A DNA stretch of 13,258 nucleotides from positions 1 to 13,258 of the forward strand of contig JBAXJB010000039.1 of NCBI GenBank assembly GCA_037138055.1, in the 5' to 3' direction. A program made the translations under genes and the position numbers. Under the pieces are notes generated by a model. That model saw nothing but the letters and a program-made list of their open reading frames with translations, made no database searches and had not been told where the DNA came from. Within the stretch, counting starts at the first letter, position 1. Each line of letters begins with the position of its first letter. This document shows, one piece after another, positions 7,617 to 13,258 of the stretch. This DNA comes from CAITNM01 sp037138055. GTDB taxonomy: Bacteria > Pseudomonadota > Alphaproteobacteria > Paracaedibacterales > CAITNM01.

Positions 7617-8500
7617 GAAATTTGAGACTTTTTATTTGTTCTTAATGCTTGCAGAAAAGGTGGCAATAAAAACGCTGCTTGGTGAATTTCCGGTGTCCAG
7701 TAGTGAAGTTGGTTTTGCACAGTAGTTGCGCGTCTTTTAATTTCATCAAAGCTGTTTGTTTTTGCATTAGTAGCAAACCCAAAAACCATTGGTCCCCCTA
7801 CATAGGTGGGAATTGTTGCTTGATAAAAATCAACAGCTTCAAAAAATGTTGATAACATGTTTTGCATATTATAAATGCCAGTTGGCTGCATGAAGGGCAC
7901 ACCACTTTGTGTAACTAAAATTCCATCTTTTTCTAAATGATTTTTGCAATTTTGGTAAAATTCTTCTGTAAACAAATGCTCACCAGGACCGGTTGGATCT
8001 GTGGAGTCTGTTAATATCACATCAAAACGATCATTTGTTTTCTTAAGAAAAGCAGCCGCATCATCAATGATTAACGTTACGCGTGGGTCATTGAATGCAC
8101 CTTGTGAATGGTTGGGGAAATATTTTTTACTCATTTCCACTACAATTTCATCAATTTCCACCATAACTACTTTTTCAACGTTGGGGTGGCGTAACACTTC
8201 TCGAATAATGCCGCCATCACCGCCGCCAATTACCAACACGCTTTTTGGATTAGAATGAGCCATTAACGGTACATGAGTCATCATTTCATGATAGATAAAC
8301 TCATCTTTTTCAGTGGTTTGAATATTGCCATCTAGCATCATAACATTTCCAAACCAGTCATTTTTGAAAATTACTAAATGCTGATAGGCAGTTTGTATAT
8401 CGCAAAGTGTGTGTTCAGTATTGAAGCGCTGTTGCCAACTTGGATGGAGAGTTTCCTCTATCCATTGATGTTTTGAAGCAATTTTTTGCACTTGTGTCAT
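7613..8500 (-). CDS. speE: spermidine synthase (polyamine aminopropyltransferase)
   Basis: Transfers the aminopropyl group of decarboxylated S-adenosylmethionine to putrescine, giving spermidine and methylthioadenosine in the cytoplasm. The 295-residue protein is the normal length for bacterial SpeE. Visible: an N-terminal beta domain with LDGNIQTTEKDEFIYHE (56-72), which holds the family signature around the substrate entrance, the Rossmann glycine loop VLVIGGGDGG (88-97), the acidic VEIDE (114-118), and the catalytic loop LTDSTDPTGPGEHLFTEEFY (163-182), whose aspartates bind the amine. The ATG at 8500 overlaps the speD stop as ATGA, so the two are translationally coupled. A GGGGAG Shine-Dalgarno sits 10 bases upstream inside a small hairpin. 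The partner SpeD supplies its co-substrate. The putrescine source is not in this window. Thermospermine or other aminopropyl products cannot be excluded. Confidence 0.96.
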   Translation of the reverse strand: MTQVQKIASKHQWIEETLHPSWQQRFNTEHTLCDIQTAYQHLVIFKNDWFGNVMMLDGNIQTTEKDEFIYHEMMTHVPLMAHSNPKSVLVIGGGDGGIIREVLRHPNVEKVVMVEIDEIVVEMSKKYFPNHSQGAFNDPRVTLIIDDAAAFLKKTNDRFDVILTDSTDPTGPGEHLFTEEFYQNCKNHLEKDGILVTQSGVPFMQPTGIYNMQNMLSTFFEAVDFYQATIPTYVGGPMVFGFATNAKTNSFDEIKRRATTVQNQLHYWTPEIHQAAFLLPPFLQALRTNKKSQIS

Positions 8501-8958
8501 ATAATGCTTGCTCCCCGGAGCTGTTCATTAATATAAACATGCTGAGGCTTAAAATAATGTTTTAGTACAGGCAATACACGGTGTGGCTTTGCTTTGCCGC
8601 ACATAAATACATCAAATGCTGCATAACCACGCTCTGGCCACGAATGCACGCTAATATGGGACTCAGCAAGCACTGCAACACCAGAAATGCCGCCATTAGG
8701 TTCAAAATGATGCAAATGAATATGTAATAACGTTGCGTCCGCTTCCTGTATGGCTGTACGTAAAGCTTCTTCTGTAAGGGCTAAATTATCTAGATTTTCA
8801 GCTTCCCATAAATCGATAATTAAATGTGTTCCAGCATAGTGAATTCCTTCTTTTTTAATAAAGAAATCCTTTGGTTCAGAATGTTGTTGGTTTGCTGGGG
8901 TAAGGGGGAGTATCTCATTTAGTGCTGTGTTATACGATGAAACGATTTGTGGCTTCAA
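8497..8958 (-). CDS. speD: S-adenosylmethionine decarboxylase proenzyme
   Basis: Decarboxylates S-adenosylmethionine to provide the aminopropyl donor for SpeE. The 153-residue proenzyme cleaves itself between Glu99 and Ser100 (LAESHISVHSWPE), and the serine becomes the pyruvoyl cofactor. His105 and Cys120 (FDVFMCGKA) are the other catalytic positions. YAGTHLIIDLW (41-51) is the conserved core start, preceded by a roughly 35-residue N-terminal extension. The length fits the short class 1b bacterial form. The start is TTG at 8958, chosen because AAGAGG lies 7 bases upstream and no in-frame ATG precedes the conserved region. The stop TGA overlaps the speE ATG. A promoter candidate lies at 8989-9017. 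The rare start codon may keep synthesis low. Confidence 0.95.
   Translation of the reverse strand: MKPQIVSSYNTALNEILPLTPANQQHSEPKDFFIKKEGIHYAGTHLIIDLWEAENLDNLALTEEALRTAIQEADATLLHIHLHHFEPNGGISGVAVLAESHISVHSWPERGYAAFDVFMCGKAKPHRVLPVLKHYFKPQHVYINEQLRGASII
8510..8521 (-). promoter_or_regulatory. speE: hairpin containing the speE ribosome binding site
   Basis: On the minus strand GCTCCGGGGAGC can fold as GCTC, a CGGG loop and GAGC. It includes the GGGGAG Shine-Dalgarno that lies 10 bases before the speE ATG. Ribosomes finishing speD would open it, which would couple SpeE output to SpeD. The stem is only 4 to 5 bp, so this is a modest prediction. Confidence 0.35.
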
Positions 8959-8988
8959 TTATCAACCTCTTGTGGAAAAACATTACGC

Positions 8989-9017
8989 ATTTTACCCGCC
9001 GAGAAAATTTAACGCAA
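8989..9017 (-). promoter_or_regulatory. promoter candidate for speDE
   Basis: On the minus strand TTGCGT (9017-9012), exactly 17 bases, then TAAAAT (8994-8989, 5 of 6 to the -10 consensus). The expected start near 8982 would leave a leader of about 25 bases that contains the AAGAGG ribosome site. The -35 matches at only 3 of 6 positions. It would let speDE be read independently of the kinase-lipoprotein genes upstream. Confidence 0.4.
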
Positions 9018-9037
9018 CTTTATCTAAAATTCTATAT

Positions 9038-9715
9038 TTATGCTTTGGGTATGTGTTCTTGGGCTTCTTTAAAAGAACTATGTACAAGCGGCACAACTAC
9101 TTGTCCTGTGCAAGAAATGACACCCCATTTGCCTCCAACAATGTCACCATGAGCATCCCACGCAAATCCATGAGCAACAGAAAATTTTGTAGAAGGCGGA
9201 TAGCTTAACCAGCAACCATTGCAGACATTGGCGAATCCTGCATCATTAAACGGACTAGCAAAGTCATACAGTGGTTCAATTACAACCTTTCCTTGTTTGT
9301 TGATAAATCCAAATTTGTTGTCCTTTAAAATACGTGACAATCCTTTCTTAAAATAATCAGGTCCGTTATCAAAAAAGAAAGATTCGAATAATTTTTTTCC
9401 CGTACGATCAATCCACCACATTCGATTATTTTTCTTAACGACAATCATTGTGGGCAAACAGTACATATTTCCTCTACTTGAAGAGGATACCTCAACAAAA
9501 AGAGGAGGATTAAAATCACCGCTGTAAACATATTCATATTGCGGAGGAATCATAACTTTTCCCTCTGCATTTTTTAGACCGTAGTATTCTGTTTGTTCGT
9601 CTTGGTAAGCATAAAGTGCTTGTGTTTCATGGTGCTGAATTTCATGAGTACAAGAAATCAAAAAAAGCCCAAGAAGGTGAATTTTGAAAAATTTAAGCTT
9701 GGATAATAATTTCAC
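9038..9715 (-). CDS. WG-repeat lipoprotein
   Basis: Predicted exported lipoprotein of 225 residues with no assigned function. The N-terminus is basic then hydrophobic (MKLLSKLKFFKIHLLGLFL) and ends in the lipobox LISC with Cys22 as the lipidated residue. Thr follows it, so outer-membrane sorting is likelier than inner-membrane retention. The mature part holds about four WG-type repeats, each an aromatic-Gly (or Trp-Trp) strand followed by a turn and a VxxPxY-like strand: near 44-63 (YYGLKNAEGKV), 99-117 (MWWIDRTGKK), 134-152 (KFGFINKQGKVVIEPLYDF) and 196-215 (KWGVISCTGQVVVPL). Cysteines at 86, 165, 168 (CNGC) and 202 could form disulfides. The start is GTG at 9715, overlapping the last base of the kinase TAG stop (TAGTG), with AGGA 11 bases upstream. 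Translation is probably coupled to the kinase gene. WG repeats usually mediate surface or protein contacts; the partner here is unknown. Confidence 0.85.
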   Translation of the reverse strand: MKLLSKLKFFKIHLLGLFLISCTHEIQHHETQALYAYQDEQTEYYGLKNAEGKVMIPPQYEYVYSGDFNPPLFVEVSSSSRGNMYCLPTMIVVKKNNRMWWIDRTGKKLFESFFFDNGPDYFKKGLSRILKDNKFGFINKQGKVVIEPLYDFASPFNDAGFANVCNGCWLSYPPSTKFSVAHGFAWDAHGDIVGGKWGVISCTGQVVVPLVHSSFKEAQEHIPKA

Positions 9716-10746
9716 TATAGTTTTGTTCCTATTTCAAAAATTTGATCATCATCTGTTTTGAATGCTATTTCCACTACCCCTTGGGGCTCAAACTGGGCAA
9801 CAAAATGTTTATATGCTTCAATTCTGTCTTGGCCTCCTGCTGTCGTTAAGAGTAACTGCTGACCATAGCTGGCTATATCTTCCACGATTCGTTCATGCCT
9901 ATAATATGCCAGAATTTCCATATTAACTTCAGCTTTTCCATAACCTTTATAAAAAAGCTCTTCTTCGCGCGGTTGATTCCAAACATTAGCAACAGCCCCG
10001 CCAATAAACATGAGGTCACGTTCCTTAGGAGCCATAATAGGCGCATCCCAATCGACCATATAGATAGCATCATTCCCATCCATTAGTAAGTTGCCACCAT
10101 GAATATCTGAATGGCAAAGCACGAATTCAGGCGATTCTGTTTGAAGTTTTTGAGCTAGCTGCTCAGCCCTTTCTACCAATTGATGAATTAAAGCAATGCG
10201 TTGTTTCATAAATGTCTGTAATTGTACTGCAACCTCATCGCCCCTCGGTTCAGATTCAATGTGCGCATAAAGAGAACGAACTGTTTCTCGCCATTGGGGG
10301 GAATAAGACTCTCGCCGAAGCTTGGTGTGAAGCGGAGGTGGTACCTCAATTTCATGAACTTTCTTTAATGTTTTACCGAACGTAACCCATTGATCATCCG
10401 TTAGTGAGCGGCTAAACCCGTCTTGTCCCTCTATAAAAGGCGATACACTCAGCGTAAATTCGCCAATACGTTGAGTGGGATGGTTATGGATTGTTTTTAA
10501 AATGGGAATAACTTGTTTGATTCCAGCGTCTTGTAAATGATCAATGATGAGCGAACTAACATCAGGGCCATGGCTACGTTTTATCTTAATGAAGTAAGCT
10601 GATTTATCGCGTGCCTGAGCTTTATATACTGATGCATGCATATCTGCACCCAGGGGAAGGAATGTAAGTGTTGAAACGTCAATGCCATAATCAGCGATTA
10701 GGCAATCAACGATACGTTGCTCAGAAATTGGCTGCTTTTCTAACAT
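9715..10746 (-). CDS. aminoglycoside phosphotransferase-family kinase, APH(9)/spectinomycin kinase-like
   Basis: A 343-residue ATP-dependent small-molecule kinase of the APH fold. Seen: a nucleotide loop region (LPLGADMHASVYKA, 30-43) with the lysine of YFIKIKR (51-57), the Brenner catalytic loop CHSDIHGGNLL (211-221) with Asp214 as base and Asn219 as metal ligand, and the metal-binding VDWD (231-234). The sequence after that, APIMAPKERDLMFIGG (235-250) and NVWN, resembles APH(9)-Ia of Legionella, a spectinomycin phosphotransferase of similar length. The fold is secure. The substrate is inference: many chromosomal members act on unknown metabolites, so resistance should not be assumed. It is the first gene of a two-gene unit with the lipoprotein. 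Promoter boxes lie so close to the ATG that the mRNA would begin at the start codon, and no Shine-Dalgarno is present. Confidence 0.9.
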   Translation of the reverse strand: MLEKQPISEQRIVDCLIADYGIDVSTLTFLPLGADMHASVYKAQARDKSAYFIKIKRSHGPDVSSLIIDHLQDAGIKQVIPILKTIHNHPTQRIGEFTLSVSPFIEGQDGFSRSLTDDQWVTFGKTLKKVHEIEVPPPLHTKLRRESYSPQWRETVRSLYAHIESEPRGDEVAVQLQTFMKQRIALIHQLVERAEQLAQKLQTESPEFVLCHSDIHGGNLLMDGNDAIYMVDWDAPIMAPKERDLMFIGGAVANVWNQPREEELFYKGYGKAEVNMEILAYYRHERIVEDIASYGQQLLLTTAGGQDRIEAYKHFVAQFEPQGVVEIAFKTDDDQIFEIGTKL

Positions 10747-10752
10747 ACCAAA

Positions 10753-10781
10753 AATATATCAGGTTCTGTCGCATCTGTTAA
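10753..10781 (-). promoter_or_regulatory. promoter of the kinase-lipoprotein unit, probably leaderless
   Basis: On the minus strand TTAACA (10781-10776, 5 of 6 to TTGACA), exactly 17 bases, then TATATT (10758-10753, 5 of 6 to TATAAT). Only six bases separate the -10 from the kinase ATG (10746), so initiation at the usual distance would fall on the A of the ATG. Confidence 0.6.
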
Positions 10782-10854
10782 AGACATTGTTATGTATTGA
10801 GGCTTCCTCGTCTCCAGTGTTAAGCTGGCGATATTTTAAAAATCTGGACTTTTT

Positions 10855-11895
10855 GTGGAAGCAGCTATTCGTCAGTCATTACGTGATCTTGTGCTACCCG
10901 GCACAACGCTTTTAGCGCTTGATTTGCTTGAATATATTCAGGTTGATGAAACCAAAGCATTTTTAGTTTTTAAGCTGCCTGATAGCTTCGCAACGGTTGA
11001 TAAAGCTTGGGAAAACACAATTCAACAAGCTTGTGAACAGGTTTGCACGTTGCCTGTTATGATTACCTTTAATCGCCATAAAGCGGACCAACCCAAGGTC
11101 ACATCGGGCATTACTGGAGTGCGCCATGTGATTGCGGTTGCCTCAGGCAAGGGTGGGGTGGGTAAGTCATCAATCTGCCTGAATTTGGCCTTAGCTTTGC
11201 AAAATTTTGGGCTAAATGTTGGCGTGCTTGATGCTGATATCTACGGTCCATCTTTGCCTACCATGACTGGTGTGTTTGAAAAACCGGAAGCTACGCAGCA
11301 GAAAAAAATTATTCCCCATCACAAGTTTGGCTTAAAGCTTATGTCCATGGGATTCATGGTACCAAAAGATGCCGCAGTTATCTGGCGTGGATTAATGGTG
11401 CAAAGCGCTATTGGGCAAATGCTTATGGATGTATTGTGGGACCATGACGGCACTCCGTTAGATGTATTACTTATCGACCTTCCCCCAGGCACAGGTGACG
11501 CACAGCTAACCATTGCGCAAAAGTCGAATCTTTTTGGGGCAGTAATTGTTGCAACATCACAAGAGCTAGCGCTTATTGATGCTCGCCGTGCCATTAAAAT
11601 GTTTGAAAAAGTGAATATTCCTATTTTAGGAATGGTTGAAAATATGAGCCATTTTCAGTGTCCAGGTTGTGGACTTGATTCACATATTTTTCCACAAAAT
11701 GGTGCAAGCGCTGAAAGTACTAAACAAAATCTGCTATTGCTAGGGCAGCTTCCTATCGATATTGCTTTCCGGGAATCAGCCGATAGTGGAGAACCATTTT
11801 TTATAAAATATTCATCTCATCCCGTTGCAAAAATTTTCACCAAAATAGCAACGCAATTGCACGAAAAATTATTAAAAGGAACAGCCCATGGCTAA
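10855..11895 (+). CDS. mrp: Mrp/NBP35-family Fe-S cluster carrier ATPase
   Basis: A P-loop ATPase (ApbC/Mrp family) that binds a [4Fe-4S] cluster and delivers it to target apoproteins in the cytoplasm. 346 residues. The first 75 or so form a diverged MIP18/DUF59-like domain. The ATPase domain follows: deviant Walker A ASGKGGVGKSS (96-106), DADIYGPS (126-133), Walker B and switch region VLLIDLPPGTGD (204-215), and the cluster-binding CPGC (269-272), which in dimers holds a bridging cluster. The start is GTG at 10855, the only plausible one because an in-frame TAA lies 18 bases upstream at 10837. The Shine-Dalgarno is weak (TGGA). It is transcribed away from the kinase gene and its end overlaps prmA by 8 bases, so the two form an operon. 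No convincing promoter boxes are seen in the 108-base divergent gap. Confidence 0.95.
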   Translation: MEAAIRQSLRDLVLPGTTLLALDLLEYIQVDETKAFLVFKLPDSFATVDKAWENTIQQACEQVCTLPVMITFNRHKADQPKVTSGITGVRHVIAVASGKGGVGKSSICLNLALALQNFGLNVGVLDADIYGPSLPTMTGVFEKPEATQQKKIIPHHKFGLKLMSMGFMVPKDAAVIWRGLMVQSAIGQMLMDVLWDHDGTPLDVLLIDLPPGTGDAQLTIAQKSNLFGAVIVATSQELALIDARRAIKMFEKVNIPILGMVENMSHFQCPGCGLDSHIFPQNGASAESTKQNLLLLGQLPIDIAFRESADSGEPFFIKYSSHPVAKIFTKIATQLHEKLLKGTAHG

Positions 11896-12790
11896 ATATT
11901 TAGTGCGGTGCGTGGTGCCGTATAGCATAGTGGAAAACTTTCAAAAAGCTTTGGAAGATGTAGCCGAAAGTATCATGGTTTTTGAAGATGTTGACGCTGC
12001 GCCATCAGATGAAACCGATGAAAATGGATTCCCCATTGCCAGTTTATTTCAGGTTGATATGTTATGCGAAGATGTTGATGCCCTAAAATGTAAGGCCCAT
12101 GCAGAATCTGTTGCTTCCTTGCTTGGCCTTGAAATGACAGCTTCTGTGGAAGAAGTGGAAAATACAAATTGGTTGCTGGCGTGTCATCAGGGGCAACCAG
12201 AGGTGCATATTCACCCCTTTGTTATTCATAGTTCCGAAAGCTCAATTGTTGTAAATGCTGGAAAAATTCCTTTAAAAATTAATGCAGCAACGGCCTTTGG
12301 AAGCGGGGAGCATCCTACAACCCAAGGGTGTTTAAAGCTATTTGTAAAGCTTGCTAAAAAACATACATTTCATAATGTTCTAGACATGGGCTGTGGTAGT
12401 GGTGTGTTAAGTATTGCTGCTAAAAAGCTGCAGCCAACCATAAGCGTAATGGCCGTTGATATTGAAGAAGAAGCGGTCAGGCGAACCCGTCTAAATACAA
12501 AGCTAAACAAGTGTGAAAGCAATTATAAAGTTATTTGTTCTGTTGGATTTCAAGCACCTGAAACGCACCAACAATATGACTTATGTTTTGCAAATATTTT
12601 AGCAAAGCCTCTTATGCGCTTAGCGTCTGATATGCAACGCTACATGAGAGTTGATGGGTATATTATCGTCTCAGGTTTGCTTGATAAACAAGCACAGATG
12701 GTAATGGGTGCTTATATGACTTGCGGCTTTGTGGTTGATTCAAAAATAAGTATATCTGGCTGGCAGAGCATTGTTTTTAGGAAAATTTAA
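11888..12790 (+). CDS. prmA: ribosomal protein L11 methyltransferase
   Basis: S-adenosylmethionine-dependent enzyme that methylates ribosomal protein L11 at several amino groups. 300 residues, the family's usual length. The N-terminal substrate-recognition domain covers about the first 90 residues. The catalytic domain contains AFGSGEHPTT (136-145), the glycine-rich loop LDMGCGSGVLSIAA (165-178), the acidic AVDIEEEAV (189-197) and the active-site FANILAKPL (234-242), a PrmA signature. The ATG at 11888 overlaps the end of mrp by 8 bases. AAGGA lies 7 bases upstream within mrp, so the start is well supported and translation is coupled. No strong terminator follows: CTTTG/CAAAG with an 11-base loop at about 12794-12814 is the nearest weak hairpin. 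Confidence 0.96.
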   Translation: MAKYLVRCVVPYSIVENFQKALEDVAESIMVFEDVDAAPSDETDENGFPIASLFQVDMLCEDVDALKCKAHAESVASLLGLEMTASVEEVENTNWLLACHQGQPEVHIHPFVIHSSESSIVVNAGKIPLKINAATAFGSGEHPTTQGCLKLFVKLAKKHTFHNVLDMGCGSGVLSIAAKKLQPTISVMAVDIEEEAVRRTRLNTKLNKCESNYKVICSVGFQAPETHQQYDLCFANILAKPLMRLASDMQRYMRVDGYIIVSGLLDKQAQMVMGAYMTCGFVVDSKISISGWQSIVFRKI

Positions 12791-13079
12791 AAAACTTTGA
12801 TTTTCAGTAACAAAGAATCTTTTGTAAAAGTGCTAAATGCTTGCAAGGAAAACAGTCCTTTACCAATAACAATATTGTCTAACATGTATTGTAAATCTGA
12901 CGCTATCTAGCAAATTATTGTCCATCGGGAGAGAGGTTCAATTCTCTATATTGGAAAATAAACATCAAAAGTACCATAAAATAACATTAAAATTTAATAA
13001 AATAAAAATATTTGTTTTTTTATATCAATCTTGGTTATATGATCTTTCAAATTACTTTTACTAATCGAATAGGGATTTT
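12791..13079. other. AT-rich intergenic spacer after prmA
   Basis: A 289-base stretch without a convincing gene. It contains weak hairpins just after prmA (CTTTG/CAAAG) and AAGGA/TCCTT near 12845-12860. A tRNA T-arm-like hairpin lies at 12930-12947. From about 12960 a very AT-rich run leads to the small ORF at 13080. No good promoter with both boxes was found, although TTGTTT and TTATAT with 17-base spacing lie around 13012-13040. Confidence 0.6.
12930..12947 (+). repeat. hairpin resembling a tRNA T-arm
   Basis: AGAGA (12930-12934) and TCTCT (12943-12947) pair around GGTTCAAT, and GTTCAATTC (12936-12944) matches the T-loop consensus. No matching anticodon arm, D-arm, acceptor stem or CCA is visible, so it is not a tRNA gene. 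It could be a decayed tRNA fragment or chance. Confidence 0.2.
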
Positions 13080-13211
13080 ATGATAAATTTAAATAATATT
13101 TTAGTTAAGTGCTCTGCTGCGTTGCTGGCTGCTTGTATACAAACTAGTGGTCTTTTAGCAATGGATTCAGATGATAAAGAGAATAACTCTGGTTCTATGG
13201 GTAACTGCTGA
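13080..13211 (+). CDS. small putative secreted peptide, 43 residues
   Basis: A short ORF from ATG to TGA. The first part has a basic residue at Lys10 and then a hydrophobic run (CSAALLAACIQTSGLLA, 11-27) typical of a signal peptide, with possible cleavage after Ala27. This would leave a 16-residue acidic, hydrophilic tail (MDSDDKENNSGSMGNC) ending in Cys. AGGGA lies 4 bases before the ATG, which supports translation. All three frames close soon after (13209 TGA, nearby TAA and TAG), so it could also be the stump of a longer exported protein cut by a frameshift or nonsense change. The ORF on the opposite strand here has a TTG start and no ribosome site. I recognise no homologue. The window ends 47 bases further on. 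Confidence 0.45.
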   Translation: MINLNNILVKCSAALLAACIQTSGLLAMDSDDKENNSGSMGNC

Positions 13212-13258
13212 CTAACGTCAATTAGAATTTCTCCTAACGACAATTAAAAGTTCCATTT

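Noticed and set aside
10814..10828. CCAG/CTGG hairpin in the kinase-mrp divergent gap
   Set aside because: A 4-bp stem with no U-run or conserved partner; likely chance.
13061..13243. 60-codon minus-strand ORF at the right end
   Set aside because: It begins with TTG, has no ribosome site and overlaps, antisense, a plus-strand ORF with AGGGA before an ATG and a signal-like N-terminus. It also has no recognisable family features.
1..13258. CRISPR array, insertion sequence, phage or toxin-antitoxin module
   Set aside because: I saw no spaced repeats, transposase motifs, terminal inverted repeats with target duplications, or paired small genes of that kind. The genes are core functions apart from the kinase-lipoprotein pair and the end peptide.

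Overview
The window is a stretch of an AT-rich bacterial chromosome. Eight protein genes and one tRNA gene lie on the minus strand, followed by a divergent two-gene operon and probably one small gene on the plus strand. Several protein families point to an alphaproteobacterium. The MarR-type regulator has the LdtR-like signature found in that class, citrate synthase is the long proteobacterial form, and SpeD has the short alphaproteobacterial layout. The low GC content and small intergenic gaps would suit a host-associated lineage such as Holosporales, but that placement is inference from composition and protein flavour only.

Layout from left to right. dnaE (DNA polymerase III alpha) occupies the first quarter. 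An LdtR-like winged-helix regulator is followed by a 213-base intergenic region holding an inverted repeat (possible autoregulatory operator), a weak terminator and a 12-bp tandem repeat. Then come gltA (citrate synthase), an asnB-type glutamine-dependent amidotransferase, tRNA-Glu(UUC) with encoded CCA, and the speD-speE polyamine operon. Next, in transcription order, an APH(9)/spectinomycin-phosphotransferase-like kinase gene overlaps a WG-repeat lipoprotein gene. Pointing the other way are mrp (Fe-S cluster carrier ATPase) and prmA (ribosomal protein L11 methyltransferase), which overlap by 8 bases. The right end is a 289-base AT-rich spacer and a short ORF for a 43-residue peptide with a signal-like N-terminus.

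Working units. speD and speE overlap as ATGA and together convert S-adenosylmethionine and putrescine into spermidine. The tRNA-Glu gene has its own strong promoter, whose -35 box overlaps the speE stop codon. A hairpin plus U-run lies between the tRNA and asnB. The kinase and lipoprotein genes overlap by one base (TAGTG) and share a good promoter placed so close to the kinase ATG that the mRNA would be leaderless.

Most of the window is core metabolism, replication and translation. I found no phage, insertion sequence, CRISPR or recognisable defence system. The least explained parts are the kinase-lipoprotein operon, the small right-end peptide and the intergenic region in front of the regulator gene.
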